64,000 nucleotides of DNA from Flagellimonas sp. CMM7 (lineage in GTDB: Bacteria; Bacteroidota; Bacteroidia; Flavobacteriales; Flavobacteriaceae): the NCBI RefSeq assembly GCF_021390195.1, contig NZ_CP090003.1, forward strand, positions 2,282,001 through 2,346,000, in the 5' to 3' direction. Shown piece by piece: positions 42,249 through 50,119 of this stretch (the first letter of the stretch is position 1; every line of letters starts with the position of its first letter). The position numbers and the translations under genes are program-made. The notes under the pieces are model-generated. The model saw only the letters and a program-made list of their open reading frames with translations. It ran no database searches and was not told the DNA's origin.

Positions 42249-42626
42249 TTAGTTGACAAGCATCTCTTTTTTCTGATATGGCATCATTTCACCACTATTA
42301 ATTGCGCTATTCAGGTTGGCGGTCAATGTGCTGTATGCTTTAAAAAACTTTTTGCCATCAGACCTTTTAAAGGTGATTACAGGATTGTTGCTTTCAGATA
42401 TTTTGGTAATTGTGACGATTGATTTTTTTAGAGTTGACATATTTGGGATGCCGCCACGCTTGATGATAAAATTCTTGCGAGGCACATTAATATTCTTATA
42501 TGAAACGCTAATTGGGTCGCCTATAACAAGTTGATCGCCAACCTTTGCTGAACTAGCATAGTTTTCTTGTGCATTCATAATATATGCAAATAAGGAGAAC
42601 GTCAATAAAAGAATTATAGATTTCAT
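42249..42626 (-). CDS. Small exported protein, related to its neighbour
   Basis: A 125-residue protein with a signal peptide (residues 1-19, YIMNAQ). The mature part is beta-rich, and TFKRSDGKKFFKAYSTLTANL mirrors LRREDGRNFYGYKPTIKAIL in the protein encoded next door (42629-43003), so the two are probably diverged duplicates. No family is recognised. They are separated by 2 bp and form a two-gene unit, divergent from the TetR-ABC operon. Function unknown. Confidence 0.7.
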   Translation of the reverse strand: MKSIILLLTFSLFAYIMNAQENYASSAKVGDQLVIGDPISVSYKNINVPRKNFIIKRGGIPNMSTLKKSIVTITKISESNNPVITFKRSDGKKFFKAYSTLTANLNSAINSGEMMPYQKKEMLVN

Positions 42627-42628
42627 AA

Positions 42629-43003
42629 CTACATAGATTTATTGTTTTCAGTTTTTTCTTTAACCAAAATGGCTTTAATGGTAGGTTTATAACCATAGAA
42701 ATTTCTGCCATCTTCTCTTCTTAAGACAATTTGTGTACTTCCATCAGGCATAACATTCATCTGATCTATTACCACAATATTCCCGTGAAAATTCATGGTA
42801 AGTCCAAACCCAGAGGAAGAATTTAGATGGTTATCAACCATTACAATATCAGAATATGGAATCTCTAGTAACATCCCTTTTTCAGAATCACCTCTGCTCT
42901 CAACAAAATGTTTAAAGTTAATGTGTTGTGCTTTATTTTGAGCGGTAACTAGAGGTCCAGATAACAGAATAAAACATAGATAAAATAGCATTTGCTTTTT
43001 CAT
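42629..43003 (-). CDS. Small exported protein, first of a related pair
   Basis: A 124-residue protein with a signal peptide (residues 1-21, PLVTAQ), then a beta-rich mature domain with a C-terminal RREDGRNFYGYKP segment. It shares its C-terminal region with the protein encoded just downstream. No family is recognised. The intergenic region to the divergent TetR gene (43004-43150) contains two inverted repeats, so it may be controlled by that regulator. Confidence 0.7.
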   Translation of the reverse strand: MKKQMLFYLCFILLSGPLVTAQNKAQHINFKHFVESRGDSEKGMLLEIPYSDIVMVDNHLNSSSGFGLTMNFHGNIVVIDQMNVMPDGSTQIVLRREDGRNFYGYKPTIKAILVKEKTENNKSM

Positions 43004-43064
43004 AAGCTTTAGTTTTAAAGAAACTATCTATATAAAGGTACGATTAATCAGTTGTAAAAAAAGC

Positions 43065-43109
43065 ATTACTATTGTTAAATAGTAGTTAAACTATCACATA
43101 TTAATAGTA
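43065..43109. repeat. Inverted repeat between the exported-protein pair and the TetR gene
   Basis: ATTACTATT at 43065-43073 and AATAGTAAT at 43101-43109 are perfect 9-bp arms with a 27-bp spacer, lying between the divergent genes. A second operator-like element follows at 43111-43139. Confidence 0.4.
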
Positions 43110-43110
43110 A

Positions 43111-43139
43111 TACTGTTATATTTGTTTCAAATCTATAAC
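43111..43139 (+). promoter_or_regulatory. Candidate TetR operator over the operon promoter
   Basis: CTGTTATA (43111-43118) and TATAACAG (43132-43139) form perfect 8-bp arms. The -7 box TATATTTG (43115-43122) lies inside it, about 30 bp before the TetR ATG. A dimeric TetR bound here would block the promoter, so autoregulation is likely. Confidence 0.55.
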
Positions 43140-43150
43140 AGAGTTTATTT

Positions 43151-43837
43151 ATGGAAAGGTTAATGCAGTCAATTCGAATTGGTATCAATGACAAAATATA
43201 TGTAAAAGATCCCGAATCATCGGACTTAGGAAAAAGAATAATTGAACAGAGCATTTTAATGATTGATGAAATGGGCTTTGAAAGTTTCACATTTAGGAAG
43301 CTAGGTGAGCGCATAAAATCCAATGAAAGTTCCATTTATAGGTATTTTGAAAATAAGCATAAACTACTTCTCTACTTAACTTCGTGGTACTGGGGTTGGT
43401 TGGAGTATAAAATGGTCTTTGCCACAAATGGCATAACAGACCGTAGTGAAAAACTTAGAAAAGCTATTGAGATTCTTACTCAGACGGTAGAGCAAGATGT
43501 TTCTTTTTCTCACATAAACGAGGTATTGTTAAGCAAGATTGTTATTAATGAATACTCCAAATCATACCTTACCAAAGAAGTGGATCAAGAAAATAAGGAT
43601 GGTTATTTTATCATATATAAAAGATTGGTAAACCGCTTGTATGAAATGATTGTATCCCTCGATAGTGATTATCCTTACCCTTCTAGTCTAGCAAGTACAG
43701 TTTTAGAAGGGAGTCTGCATCAATATTTTCTTAAGGAACATTTTCCCATGTTGACAGATTGCAACCAAACCACAACGCCAACACAATACTTTACAGACCT
43801 GGTCTTTAGGATCGTAAAACCTACAAAAAATGCCTAA
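43151..43837 (+). CDS. TetR/AcrR-family transcriptional regulator
   Basis: A 228-residue regulator. The HTH lies in residues about 33-75, with the recognition segment FTFRKLGERIKSNESSIYRYFENKHKLLLYL typical of TetR. The C-terminal ligand domain is helical and unlike known drug-binding members. It overlaps the ABC gene by 8 bp and lies behind an operator-like inverted repeat, so it very probably controls the ABC-HlyD-TolC operon and itself. Confidence 0.92.
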   Translation: MERLMQSIRIGINDKIYVKDPESSDLGKRIIEQSILMIDEMGFESFTFRKLGERIKSNESSIYRYFENKHKLLLYLTSWYWGWLEYKMVFATNGITDRSEKLRKAIEILTQTVEQDVSFSHINEVLLSKIVINEYSKSYLTKEVDQENKDGYFIIYKRLVNRLYEMIVSLDSDYPYPSSLASTVLEGSLHQYFLKEHFPMLTDCNQTTTPTQYFTDLVFRIVKPTKNA

Positions 43838-45497
43838 AAATATTCTTACTGCTTGGCAGCGCCTAATGGGCATGCTAGCATTGGATAAGAAAGATGTGCT
43901 TCAAGTTTTTTATTATGCCATATTTGCTGGTGTGGTAAATCTTTCTTTACCTCTTGGTATACAAGCAATTATAAATTTAATTCAAGGTGCACAAGTAAGC
44001 ACATCTTGGATTGTCCTAGTTGTTTTAGTGACTCTAGGCGTAGCATTTGCAGGAGCTTTGCAGTTAATGCAAATGCGTATTATTGAAAATGTTCAGCAAA
44101 AGATTTTTACTAGAGCTTCTTTTGAGTTTGCTTACAGATTTCCAAAGATAAAAATGAGTGAATTAAGGAACTATTATCCACCAGAATTGGCTAATCGGTT
44201 TTTTGATACACTAACCGTGCAAAAAGGTCTTTCAAAAATCTTAATAGATTTTCCGGCCGCATTGTTGCAGATAGTGTTTGGGTTGTTACTGCTGTCATTT
44301 TATCATCCTTTCTTTATCATTTATGGCCTACTTCTATTGTTGCTCATATATGTGGTTTTTAAGTTTACGGCACAACGGGGCTTGGAAACCAGTTTGGATG
44401 AGTCCAAAAACAAGTATAAGGTGGCTCATTGGATTCAAGAAATAGCAAGGTCAATAATCAGTTTTAAGCTATCAGGTGGCACTACCCATGGTATTGATAA
44501 AAATGACACTTTGGTGGCTAATTATCTAGATGCCCGCGAAAGCCATTTTAAAATTTTAGTGCTTCAGTTTATTCAGATGATTGGGTTTAAGGTTCTGGTA
44601 ACTGCAGGGCTTTTGTTAATTGGAGGACTACTTGTGCTCAATCAAGAGATGAATATAGGACAGTTTGTAGCTGCGGAAATCATTATTCTTTTGGTTATTA
44701 GCTCTGTAGAGAAAATGATTTTAGGTCTAGAAACGTTTTATGACTTGCTTACTTCTTTAGAAAAATTGGGGCAAGTAGTAGATAAAGAACTAGAACCGCA
44801 AGATGGTGAAAAACCTTTTGCAAATGATGAAGGATTTGTGGTCGAGCTCTCGGATGTTTCGTATAATGTTCCAGAAAGAGACAAAAAGATTATTGATGAT
44901 GTCTCTCTGGCTATAACACCTAGCTGTACCATTTTATTGCAAGGACCAAGTGGCTCAGGAAAATCGACCTTGTTAAGGCTAATTGCTGGTATTTTAGAAC
45001 CTGATCAAGGGAAAATATTTGTAAATGATGTTGCTTTACAAGGAGTAAACCTTAACTATTACCGGTCTCATCTAGGAAAGTCATTAAGTGAGGAATCTCC
45101 ATTTGAGGGGTCCCTGCTTAACAATATAACATTTGGAAATAAGAATATTTCCCAAGAAGATGTGTATTGGGCATTGGAGAAAACGGGATTGACCCAATTT
45201 GTTAAAGAACAACCACACGGATTAAACACAGTTTTGTATCCCGAGGGAAAACAAATACCCTACACCATTTCCAAGAAAATTGTTCTGGCACGCAGTATTG
45301 TTACAAGGCCCAAGTTACTTATCCTAAAGGATCCATTGGATCAATTTGCAGAAAATGAAGCTACGGAAATCATGGATTTTTTAACAGATGGTTCTAATGG
45401 ATGGGCATTGGTCATAGCCAGTGAAAACCCCAAATGGATAGAACGTTGCGGGCGTATCATTACTATGGAAAATGGAAAATTGATTAACGAAAGATAG
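43830..45497 (+). CDS. ABC transporter permease/ATPase with degenerate ATPase motifs (export system)
   Basis: A 555-residue fused membrane-ATPase subunit. Residues about 20-310 carry five to six membrane segments; the ATPase domain follows from about residue 337. Walker A is intact (GPSGSGKST, residues 372-380). The remaining motifs are not: the Q-loop Gln is replaced (SLSEES), the LSGGQ signature is PYTISKK (near 477-483), Walker B is LLILKD (Lys500 where Asp is normal), and the switch His is Ser531 (IASEN). It therefore may hydrolyse ATP poorly or not at all as a homodimer. It has no N-terminal peptidase domain. It is the inner-membrane part of a TetR-ABC-HlyD-TolC operon. Confidence 0.9.
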   Translation: MPKNILTAWQRLMGMLALDKKDVLQVFYYAIFAGVVNLSLPLGIQAIINLIQGAQVSTSWIVLVVLVTLGVAFAGALQLMQMRIIENVQQKIFTRASFEFAYRFPKIKMSELRNYYPPELANRFFDTLTVQKGLSKILIDFPAALLQIVFGLLLLSFYHPFFIIYGLLLLLLIYVVFKFTAQRGLETSLDESKNKYKVAHWIQEIARSIISFKLSGGTTHGIDKNDTLVANYLDARESHFKILVLQFIQMIGFKVLVTAGLLLIGGLLVLNQEMNIGQFVAAEIIILLVISSVEKMILGLETFYDLLTSLEKLGQVVDKELEPQDGEKPFANDEGFVVELSDVSYNVPERDKKIIDDVSLAITPSCTILLQGPSGSGKSTLLRLIAGILEPDQGKIFVNDVALQGVNLNYYRSHLGKSLSEESPFEGSLLNNITFGNKNISQEDVYWALEKTGLTQFVKEQPHGLNTVLYPEGKQIPYTISKKIVLARSIVTRPKLLILKDPLDQFAENEATEIMDFLTDGSNGWALVIASENPKWIERCGRIITMENGKLINER

Positions 45498-45504
45498 AGA
45501 GACA

Positions 45505-46857
45505 ATGCTAAATATATCACCAAACAGGTTAAACGAAAAGGTTGACATAAGTGACTATAAGGCCGTTAAGAAAGTCTTCTATAGAACACATTATAAGCAC
45601 TTTAATAGATTTTTGGCTGCTTTTTTTGTGATAGCCATAATTATCCTTTTCCTGCCTTGGACACAAAATATCACCGGGAAGGGTTATTTAACCACATTAA
45701 GACCTGATCAACGTCCGCAGACCATACAGTCACCTATTCCTGGGAGAATAGAAAAATGGTACGTTAGCGAGGGAGATTTTGTAAAGAAAGGGGATACCAT
45801 TCTCTTTATTTCTGAGGTTAAAAGTGAATATTTTGATCCAAATTTGGTAGAACGTACGGGACAGCAAATCAAGGCCAAGTCGATGGCGGTGAATTCTTAT
45901 GAAGGAAAAGTACAAGCCCTCAACACACAGATTGGTGCATTGTCCAATGAGCGAGGATTAAAACTGGAACAGTCCAAGAACAAATTACTTCAGTCTAGGT
46001 TAAAAGTTCAGAGTGACAGTATCGATTTAGAAGCTGCCAAGACCAATATTTCCATTGCCCAAAGACAATATGACCGTGTGGTTCAGCTTCAACAAGAAGG
46101 ATTAAAGGCTGTTACAGATGTTGAGGAAAAGCGTTTGAAATTGCAGGAAACCCAAGCCAAATTAATTTCGCAAGAAAATAAATTGCTGGCCAGCAAGAAC
46201 AACGTTATAAATGCTCAGGTAGAGATTAGTAGAGTACGGGCCGAGTATACAGATAAGATTTCTAAGGCACAGAGTGATATGTTCACTGCGCAGTCCAATC
46301 AGTTTGATTCTGAAGCGCAGGTTACCAAATTAGAAAACGCTTATACCAATTATGAAATTCGTAACGATCTAATGTATATAAGGGCCCCTCAGAGTGGATT
46401 TATCAATAAAGCAATACAATCTGGTATTGGTGAAACCTTTAAAGAAGGAGATAGGTTAGTCGGCATTATGCCATCTGAGTATGATATGGCTGTAGAAACA
46501 TTTGTTGAACCCATAGACTTACCATTGCTTCATATTGGTGAAAAAGTCCGTATACAGTTTGATGGTTGGCCTGCTATCGTTTTTAGCGGTTGGCCCAATG
46601 TTTCCTTTGGAACTTTTGGGGGGGAGGTAGTGGCTATAGAAACTTTTATAAGTGATAATGGAAAATATAGAATTCTGTTGGCTCCAGATAGGGAAGATCA
46701 GGCATGGCCTAAAGACATACGTGTAGGTTCCGGGGCCAATACTATGGCATTGCTAGAAGATGTTCCTATTTGGTTTGAGCTATGGAGACAACTAAATGGT
46801 TTCCCTCCAAATTATTATCAACCTGAAAATAAAGTTGCCGATGTTAAAAAGAAATAA
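45505..46857 (+). CDS. HlyD-family membrane fusion protein
   Basis: A 450-residue periplasmic adaptor with a membrane helix at residues about 37-53. A biotinyl-lipoyl-like half (IPGRIEKWYVSEGDFVKKGDTI), a long coiled coil (residues about 115-280), the second lipoyl half (IRAPQSGFINKAIQSG) and a beta-barrel domain (VEPIDLPLLHIGEKVRIQF) follow. It links the ABC protein to the outer-membrane TolC-like protein encoded next. It starts 7 bp after the ABC stop; the TolC gene overlaps its end by 17 bp. Coiled-coil length is like other type-I-secretion adaptors. Confidence 0.93.
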   Translation: MLNISPNRLNEKVDISDYKAVKKVFYRTHYKHFNRFLAAFFVIAIIILFLPWTQNITGKGYLTTLRPDQRPQTIQSPIPGRIEKWYVSEGDFVKKGDTILFISEVKSEYFDPNLVERTGQQIKAKSMAVNSYEGKVQALNTQIGALSNERGLKLEQSKNKLLQSRLKVQSDSIDLEAAKTNISIAQRQYDRVVQLQQEGLKAVTDVEEKRLKLQETQAKLISQENKLLASKNNVINAQVEISRVRAEYTDKISKAQSDMFTAQSNQFDSEAQVTKLENAYTNYEIRNDLMYIRAPQSGFINKAIQSGIGETFKEGDRLVGIMPSEYDMAVETFVEPIDLPLLHIGEKVRIQFDGWPAIVFSGWPNVSFGTFGGEVVAIETFISDNGKYRILLAPDREDQAWPKDIRVGSGANTMALLEDVPIWFELWRQLNGFPPNYYQPENKVADVKKK

Positions 46858-48256
46858 GCAAGGAATCCAGTTATGGATACTCTTCTTTCTATTCACTTTT
46901 TGGGTTCAAGCACAGCAAGATTCTAACGTACTCAATTTTAGTGAGTATTTGGGCTATGTAAAAAAGTATCACCCTGTTGCTAAGCAAGCACAGCTTACCA
47001 TTGCTATGGGACAAGCTAACTTAATGAAAGCACGAGGAGGATTCGACCCAAAAATTGAAGTGGATTATGACAGAAAGGACCTTAAGGGGACAGAATATTG
47101 GGACAGATTGAACACAACGTTTAAAATTCCTACTTGGTTTGGAATTGAGTTAAAAGGAAATTTTGAGCAAAATCAAGGAGAACACATAAACCCAGATGAA
47201 GAAGTTCCTGAAGATGGCCTGTACAGCGCAGGGGTGTCAATGTCATTAGGAGAAGGTTTTTGGATAAACGAAAGAATGGCGACGCTTAAAAAGGCAAAAT
47301 TCTTTAGAGAACAATCAAAAGCGGACCAGGATTTATTGGTGAACCAAGTATTGTACAGAGCTTCTTTGGCTTATTTTGATTGGCTTAGAGCGCATAAGGA
47401 TGCCATGATTTTTAATGATTTTCTTCAAAATGCCGAGGTGAGATTTGAAGGAGTTAAGCAAAGTGCCTTGGCCGGCGATATTGCCATAATAGATACTGTT
47501 GAAGCTAAGATTGCCGTTCAAAATAGAGCTTTGAGTCTGGAACAGGCCAAAGTTAGATTGATGAAAAAATCTTTGGAACTTTCTAATTTTCTATGGATTA
47601 ACAATATACCCGTAGAATTGCAACCAGAAGTAATTCCAGATGAAAATGTGGAGAGCGAGATTGATGTTACTTTGGAGATCATGGGTAAACCTTTGGATAG
47701 TTTTACACTGGAAAATCATCCTAAACTAAGGTCTTTGGAATACAAGATTGATGGTTTGGTTGTGGATAAGCGATTAAAAGCAAATAAGTTACTGCCCATA
47801 TTGGATGTGCAGTATAATTTCTTAACAGAATCACCTGATCAAATAAATTCTTTGGACATTGACAATTTTAAAGGTGGTGTAAGTTTTCGTTTCCCTTTGT
47901 TTTTGAGGAAAGAAAGAGGGGATTTAAAATTGGCAAAGTTTAAACTACAAGATGCACAATTTGAGCGAGACAATGCCCAAGTGGAAATCCAGAATAAGGT
48001 AGTTGCTATTTATCGTGAATTGGACTCGTACATTACACAAAACCAATTAATTGCCAATATTGTAACAGATTATAATACTTTATTGAATGCCGAAGAACGA
48101 AAATTCAGTTTTGGTGAAAGTTCGTTGTTTTTGATTAATTCAAGAGAAGGTAAACTGATAGATGCGTCACTAAAACAGAACGAAGTACAGAACAAGTTTT
48201 TTTATACGAAAGCACGATTATTTAAGAGTCTGGCCATAAACCCAGAAATCTTATAG
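46841..48256 (+). CDS. TolC-family outer-membrane efflux protein
   Basis: About 471 residues from ATG 46841 (MLKRNKQG); a longer frame from 46796 would add 15 residues without a signal-peptide pattern. Residues 1-26 form a signal peptide ending in WVQAQQ. The body has two internal repeats of long helices and short strands of the TolC fold (VNQVLYRASLAYFDWLRAH, VQNRALSLEQAKVRL, EIQNKVVAIYRELDSYI). It overlaps the HlyD gene by 17 bp and ends the export operon. No substrate gene (bacteriocin, RTX protein) is nearby. Confidence 0.93.
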   Translation: MLKRNKQGIQLWILFFLFTFWVQAQQDSNVLNFSEYLGYVKKYHPVAKQAQLTIAMGQANLMKARGGFDPKIEVDYDRKDLKGTEYWDRLNTTFKIPTWFGIELKGNFEQNQGEHINPDEEVPEDGLYSAGVSMSLGEGFWINERMATLKKAKFFREQSKADQDLLVNQVLYRASLAYFDWLRAHKDAMIFNDFLQNAEVRFEGVKQSALAGDIAIIDTVEAKIAVQNRALSLEQAKVRLMKKSLELSNFLWINNIPVELQPEVIPDENVESEIDVTLEIMGKPLDSFTLENHPKLRSLEYKIDGLVVDKRLKANKLLPILDVQYNFLTESPDQINSLDIDNFKGGVSFRFPLFLRKERGDLKLAKFKLQDAQFERDNAQVEIQNKVVAIYRELDSYITQNQLIANIVTDYNTLLNAEERKFSFGESSLFLINSREGKLIDASLKQNEVQNKFFYTKARLFKSLAINPEIL

Positions 48257-48290
48257 ATGATCTAGTTTTCTTAACCATTAAAATCCCGCA

Positions 48291-49148
48291 ATGAAGATAC
48301 CCCCAATTTTAAAAGATTTGTTTTTCATTTTAACGGGAATTTTTTCTGCAGCATTTGGTTTGGAGAGCTTTCTGTTGCCAAATAGATTTATTGATGGCGG
48401 AGCTACAGGAATTTCGTTATTGGTTACTGAGGTCACTTCCGTTCCATTATGGGTTTTGATTATTTTGGTTAATATTCCATTTCTATTTTTAGGATATCGG
48501 GTATTAGGGAAACAATTTACCATAAAGGCAATCTTGGCTATTTTAGGATTGGCTTTGGTATTGGTGTTTATTCAGTTTCCAGAAGTGACCCAAGACAAGT
48601 TGTTGGTTGCCGTTTTTGGCGGATTCTTTTTAGGTGCTGGAATAGGGCTTTCTATTAGAGGGGGCAGTGTTCTTGATGGTACTGAGGTTTTGGCTATTTT
48701 TTTAAGCAGAAAACTAGGAACTAAAATTGGAGATATCATCATTTTAATTAATATCCTCATTTTTTTAGCGGCAGCTTATTTATTATCAATTGAAGCGGCT
48801 TTGTATTCTATGCTAACGTATTTGGCGGCCTCAAGAACTTTGGATTTTGTGCTTGATGGTATTGAAGAATATACAGGTGTAACGATCATTTCTGAGAAAA
48901 GTGAAGAGATCAGGGTAATGATTACGGAAAAACTTGGTAGGGGACTGACCATTTATAAAGCGAGCGGAGGTTATGGAAAAAAAGGACAACACAATGAATA
49001 TGATGTTGTTTATACGGTGGTCACAAGGTTGGAGATTAGGAAGCTCAATATTGAACTCAATAAAATTGATGCCAACGCTTTTGTGGTCATGAACAGCATA
49101 AATGATACTAAAGGGGGCATGGTAAAGAAAAGACTGCTAAATCAATAA
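48291..49148 (+). CDS. YitT-family membrane protein
   Basis: A 285-residue protein with about five membrane helices in its first 175 residues (YitT_membrane domain, FGLESFLLPNRFIDGGATGISLL) and a soluble C-terminal DUF2179 domain (ITEKLGRGLTIYKASGGYGKK, VVTRLEIRKLNIEL). The function of the family is not established. It starts 34 bp after the TolC gene, possibly by read-through, but is not an obvious part of the export system. The length is typical. Confidence 0.92.
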   Translation: MKIPPILKDLFFILTGIFSAAFGLESFLLPNRFIDGGATGISLLVTEVTSVPLWVLIILVNIPFLFLGYRVLGKQFTIKAILAILGLALVLVFIQFPEVTQDKLLVAVFGGFFLGAGIGLSIRGGSVLDGTEVLAIFLSRKLGTKIGDIIILINILIFLAAAYLLSIEAALYSMLTYLAASRTLDFVLDGIEEYTGVTIISEKSEEIRVMITEKLGRGLTIYKASGGYGKKGQHNEYDVVYTVVTRLEIRKLNIELNKIDANAFVVMNSINDTKGGMVKKRLLNQ

Positions 49149-49267
49149 AGGCTAAATCATTATTTTTCAAGTAATTAAGTTTTGTAAGTTTTCATCTAGG
49201 AATACAACCAATGATAAAAGTCAGCTCTTATGGAGTTTTTGAGGCTTAATTTTGGAAAAATTATCAC

Positions 49268-49894
49268 ATGGAAGTAATTGAAGAAAATATACAGAAAGAA
49301 CGTTTAGAACTTGTTCAAAAGGGCATTTCAAACGGAATGTATTATTCAGAATATAGAGATTTGGTACGTCATTTAGCCAAAAATAGACAGACTACAGGCG
49401 TTGATCAATTGGAATCACTTATCAATTATACGGAACTGAACGATCGCCGTATGAATAGATGGGACAAGACGCTAAAAATTCCAGTGGAGGTTCAAGAAAG
49501 AATTTCCAAGGTAAAATCCAAACTTACCTTTTTAGTGCTGAGTGAAAGCTGGTGTGGAGATGCTTCACCTAGTTTGCCTGTTATGAATAAGATTTCAGAG
49601 TTAAACCCAAATATTGAGTTTAAGATTGTACTAAGGGATGAAAACTTGGATTTAATGGATAAATTCTTGACCAATGGCAGTCGTTCTATTCCTAAATTGA
49701 TTGTTTTGGATAAGGAGAATAAAGAAATCATAAATGATTGGGGGCCAAGATCAAGTGCTGCCACAGAAATGGTTGAAGCCTTTAAGAAAGAACACGGTAC
49801 ACTTACTTCAGAGTTTAAGCAAGACCTTCAAGTCTGGTACAATAAAGATAAAGGGCAGAATATTTTGGCGGATTTATTGGAGCTGCTTTTTTAA
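49268..49894 (+). CDS. Thioredoxin-like protein with a single active-site Cys
   Basis: A 208-residue cytosolic protein. After a 90-residue N-terminal helical part it has a thioredoxin fold: LTFLVLSESWCGDASPSLPVM, KIVLRDE and SRSIPKLIVLD with the cis-Pro loop. The active site is CGDA rather than CxxC, so it cannot act as a standard disulphide reductase. Flavobacterial relatives are called thioredoxin family proteins and have unknown roles. It ends just before the cassette-like insertion at 49.9 kb. Confidence 0.85.
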   Translation: MEVIEENIQKERLELVQKGISNGMYYSEYRDLVRHLAKNRQTTGVDQLESLINYTELNDRRMNRWDKTLKIPVEVQERISKVKSKLTFLVLSESWCGDASPSLPVMNKISELNPNIEFKIVLRDENLDLMDKFLTNGSRSIPKLIVLDKENKEIINDWGPRSSAATEMVEAFKKEHGTLTSEFKQDLQVWYNKDKGQNILADLLELLF

Positions 49895-49929
49895 ATAAGA
49901 ACCTTTTTTACAAGAGCACTTATCGTCTC

Positions 49930-50116
49930 GGCTATGTTTAGTACGGGAATTAAAAGTAGTGAACTTTCGATTAAGCACTTACCCAAAACTTTTTATTTTG
50001 TTTTATCTTTTTCTTTATAAAGCCAAATCAAAAGATTTGGCGGACTTGGTTAAAAGCTCTGAACTTTGGGTTAAGTACCAAAACCCGTATTAACTATAGC
50101 CATTGTTGGCAATAGT
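49930..50116. repeat. Structured non-coding repeat next to the cassette gene
   Basis: An imperfect 18-bp inverted repeat (ends GGCTATG and ATAGCC) encloses two direct copies about 100 bp apart (49951-49980 and 50051-50080, sharing TAAAAG, GAACTTT and TTAAG). The end carries GTTGGCAATAGT. It has no open reading frame. The stretch could fold as a long hairpin and may be a recombination site. Confidence 0.55.
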
Positions 50117-50119
50117 TTT

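Noticed and set aside
43830..48256. Bacteriocin or RTX type I secretion system
   Set aside because: The ABC protein lacks the peptidase domain, and no gene for a glycine-rich repeat protein or leader peptide lies nearby.
49930..50116. CRISPR-like repeat
   Set aside because: There are only two diverged direct copies with about 70 bp between them, no uniform spacers and no cas genes.
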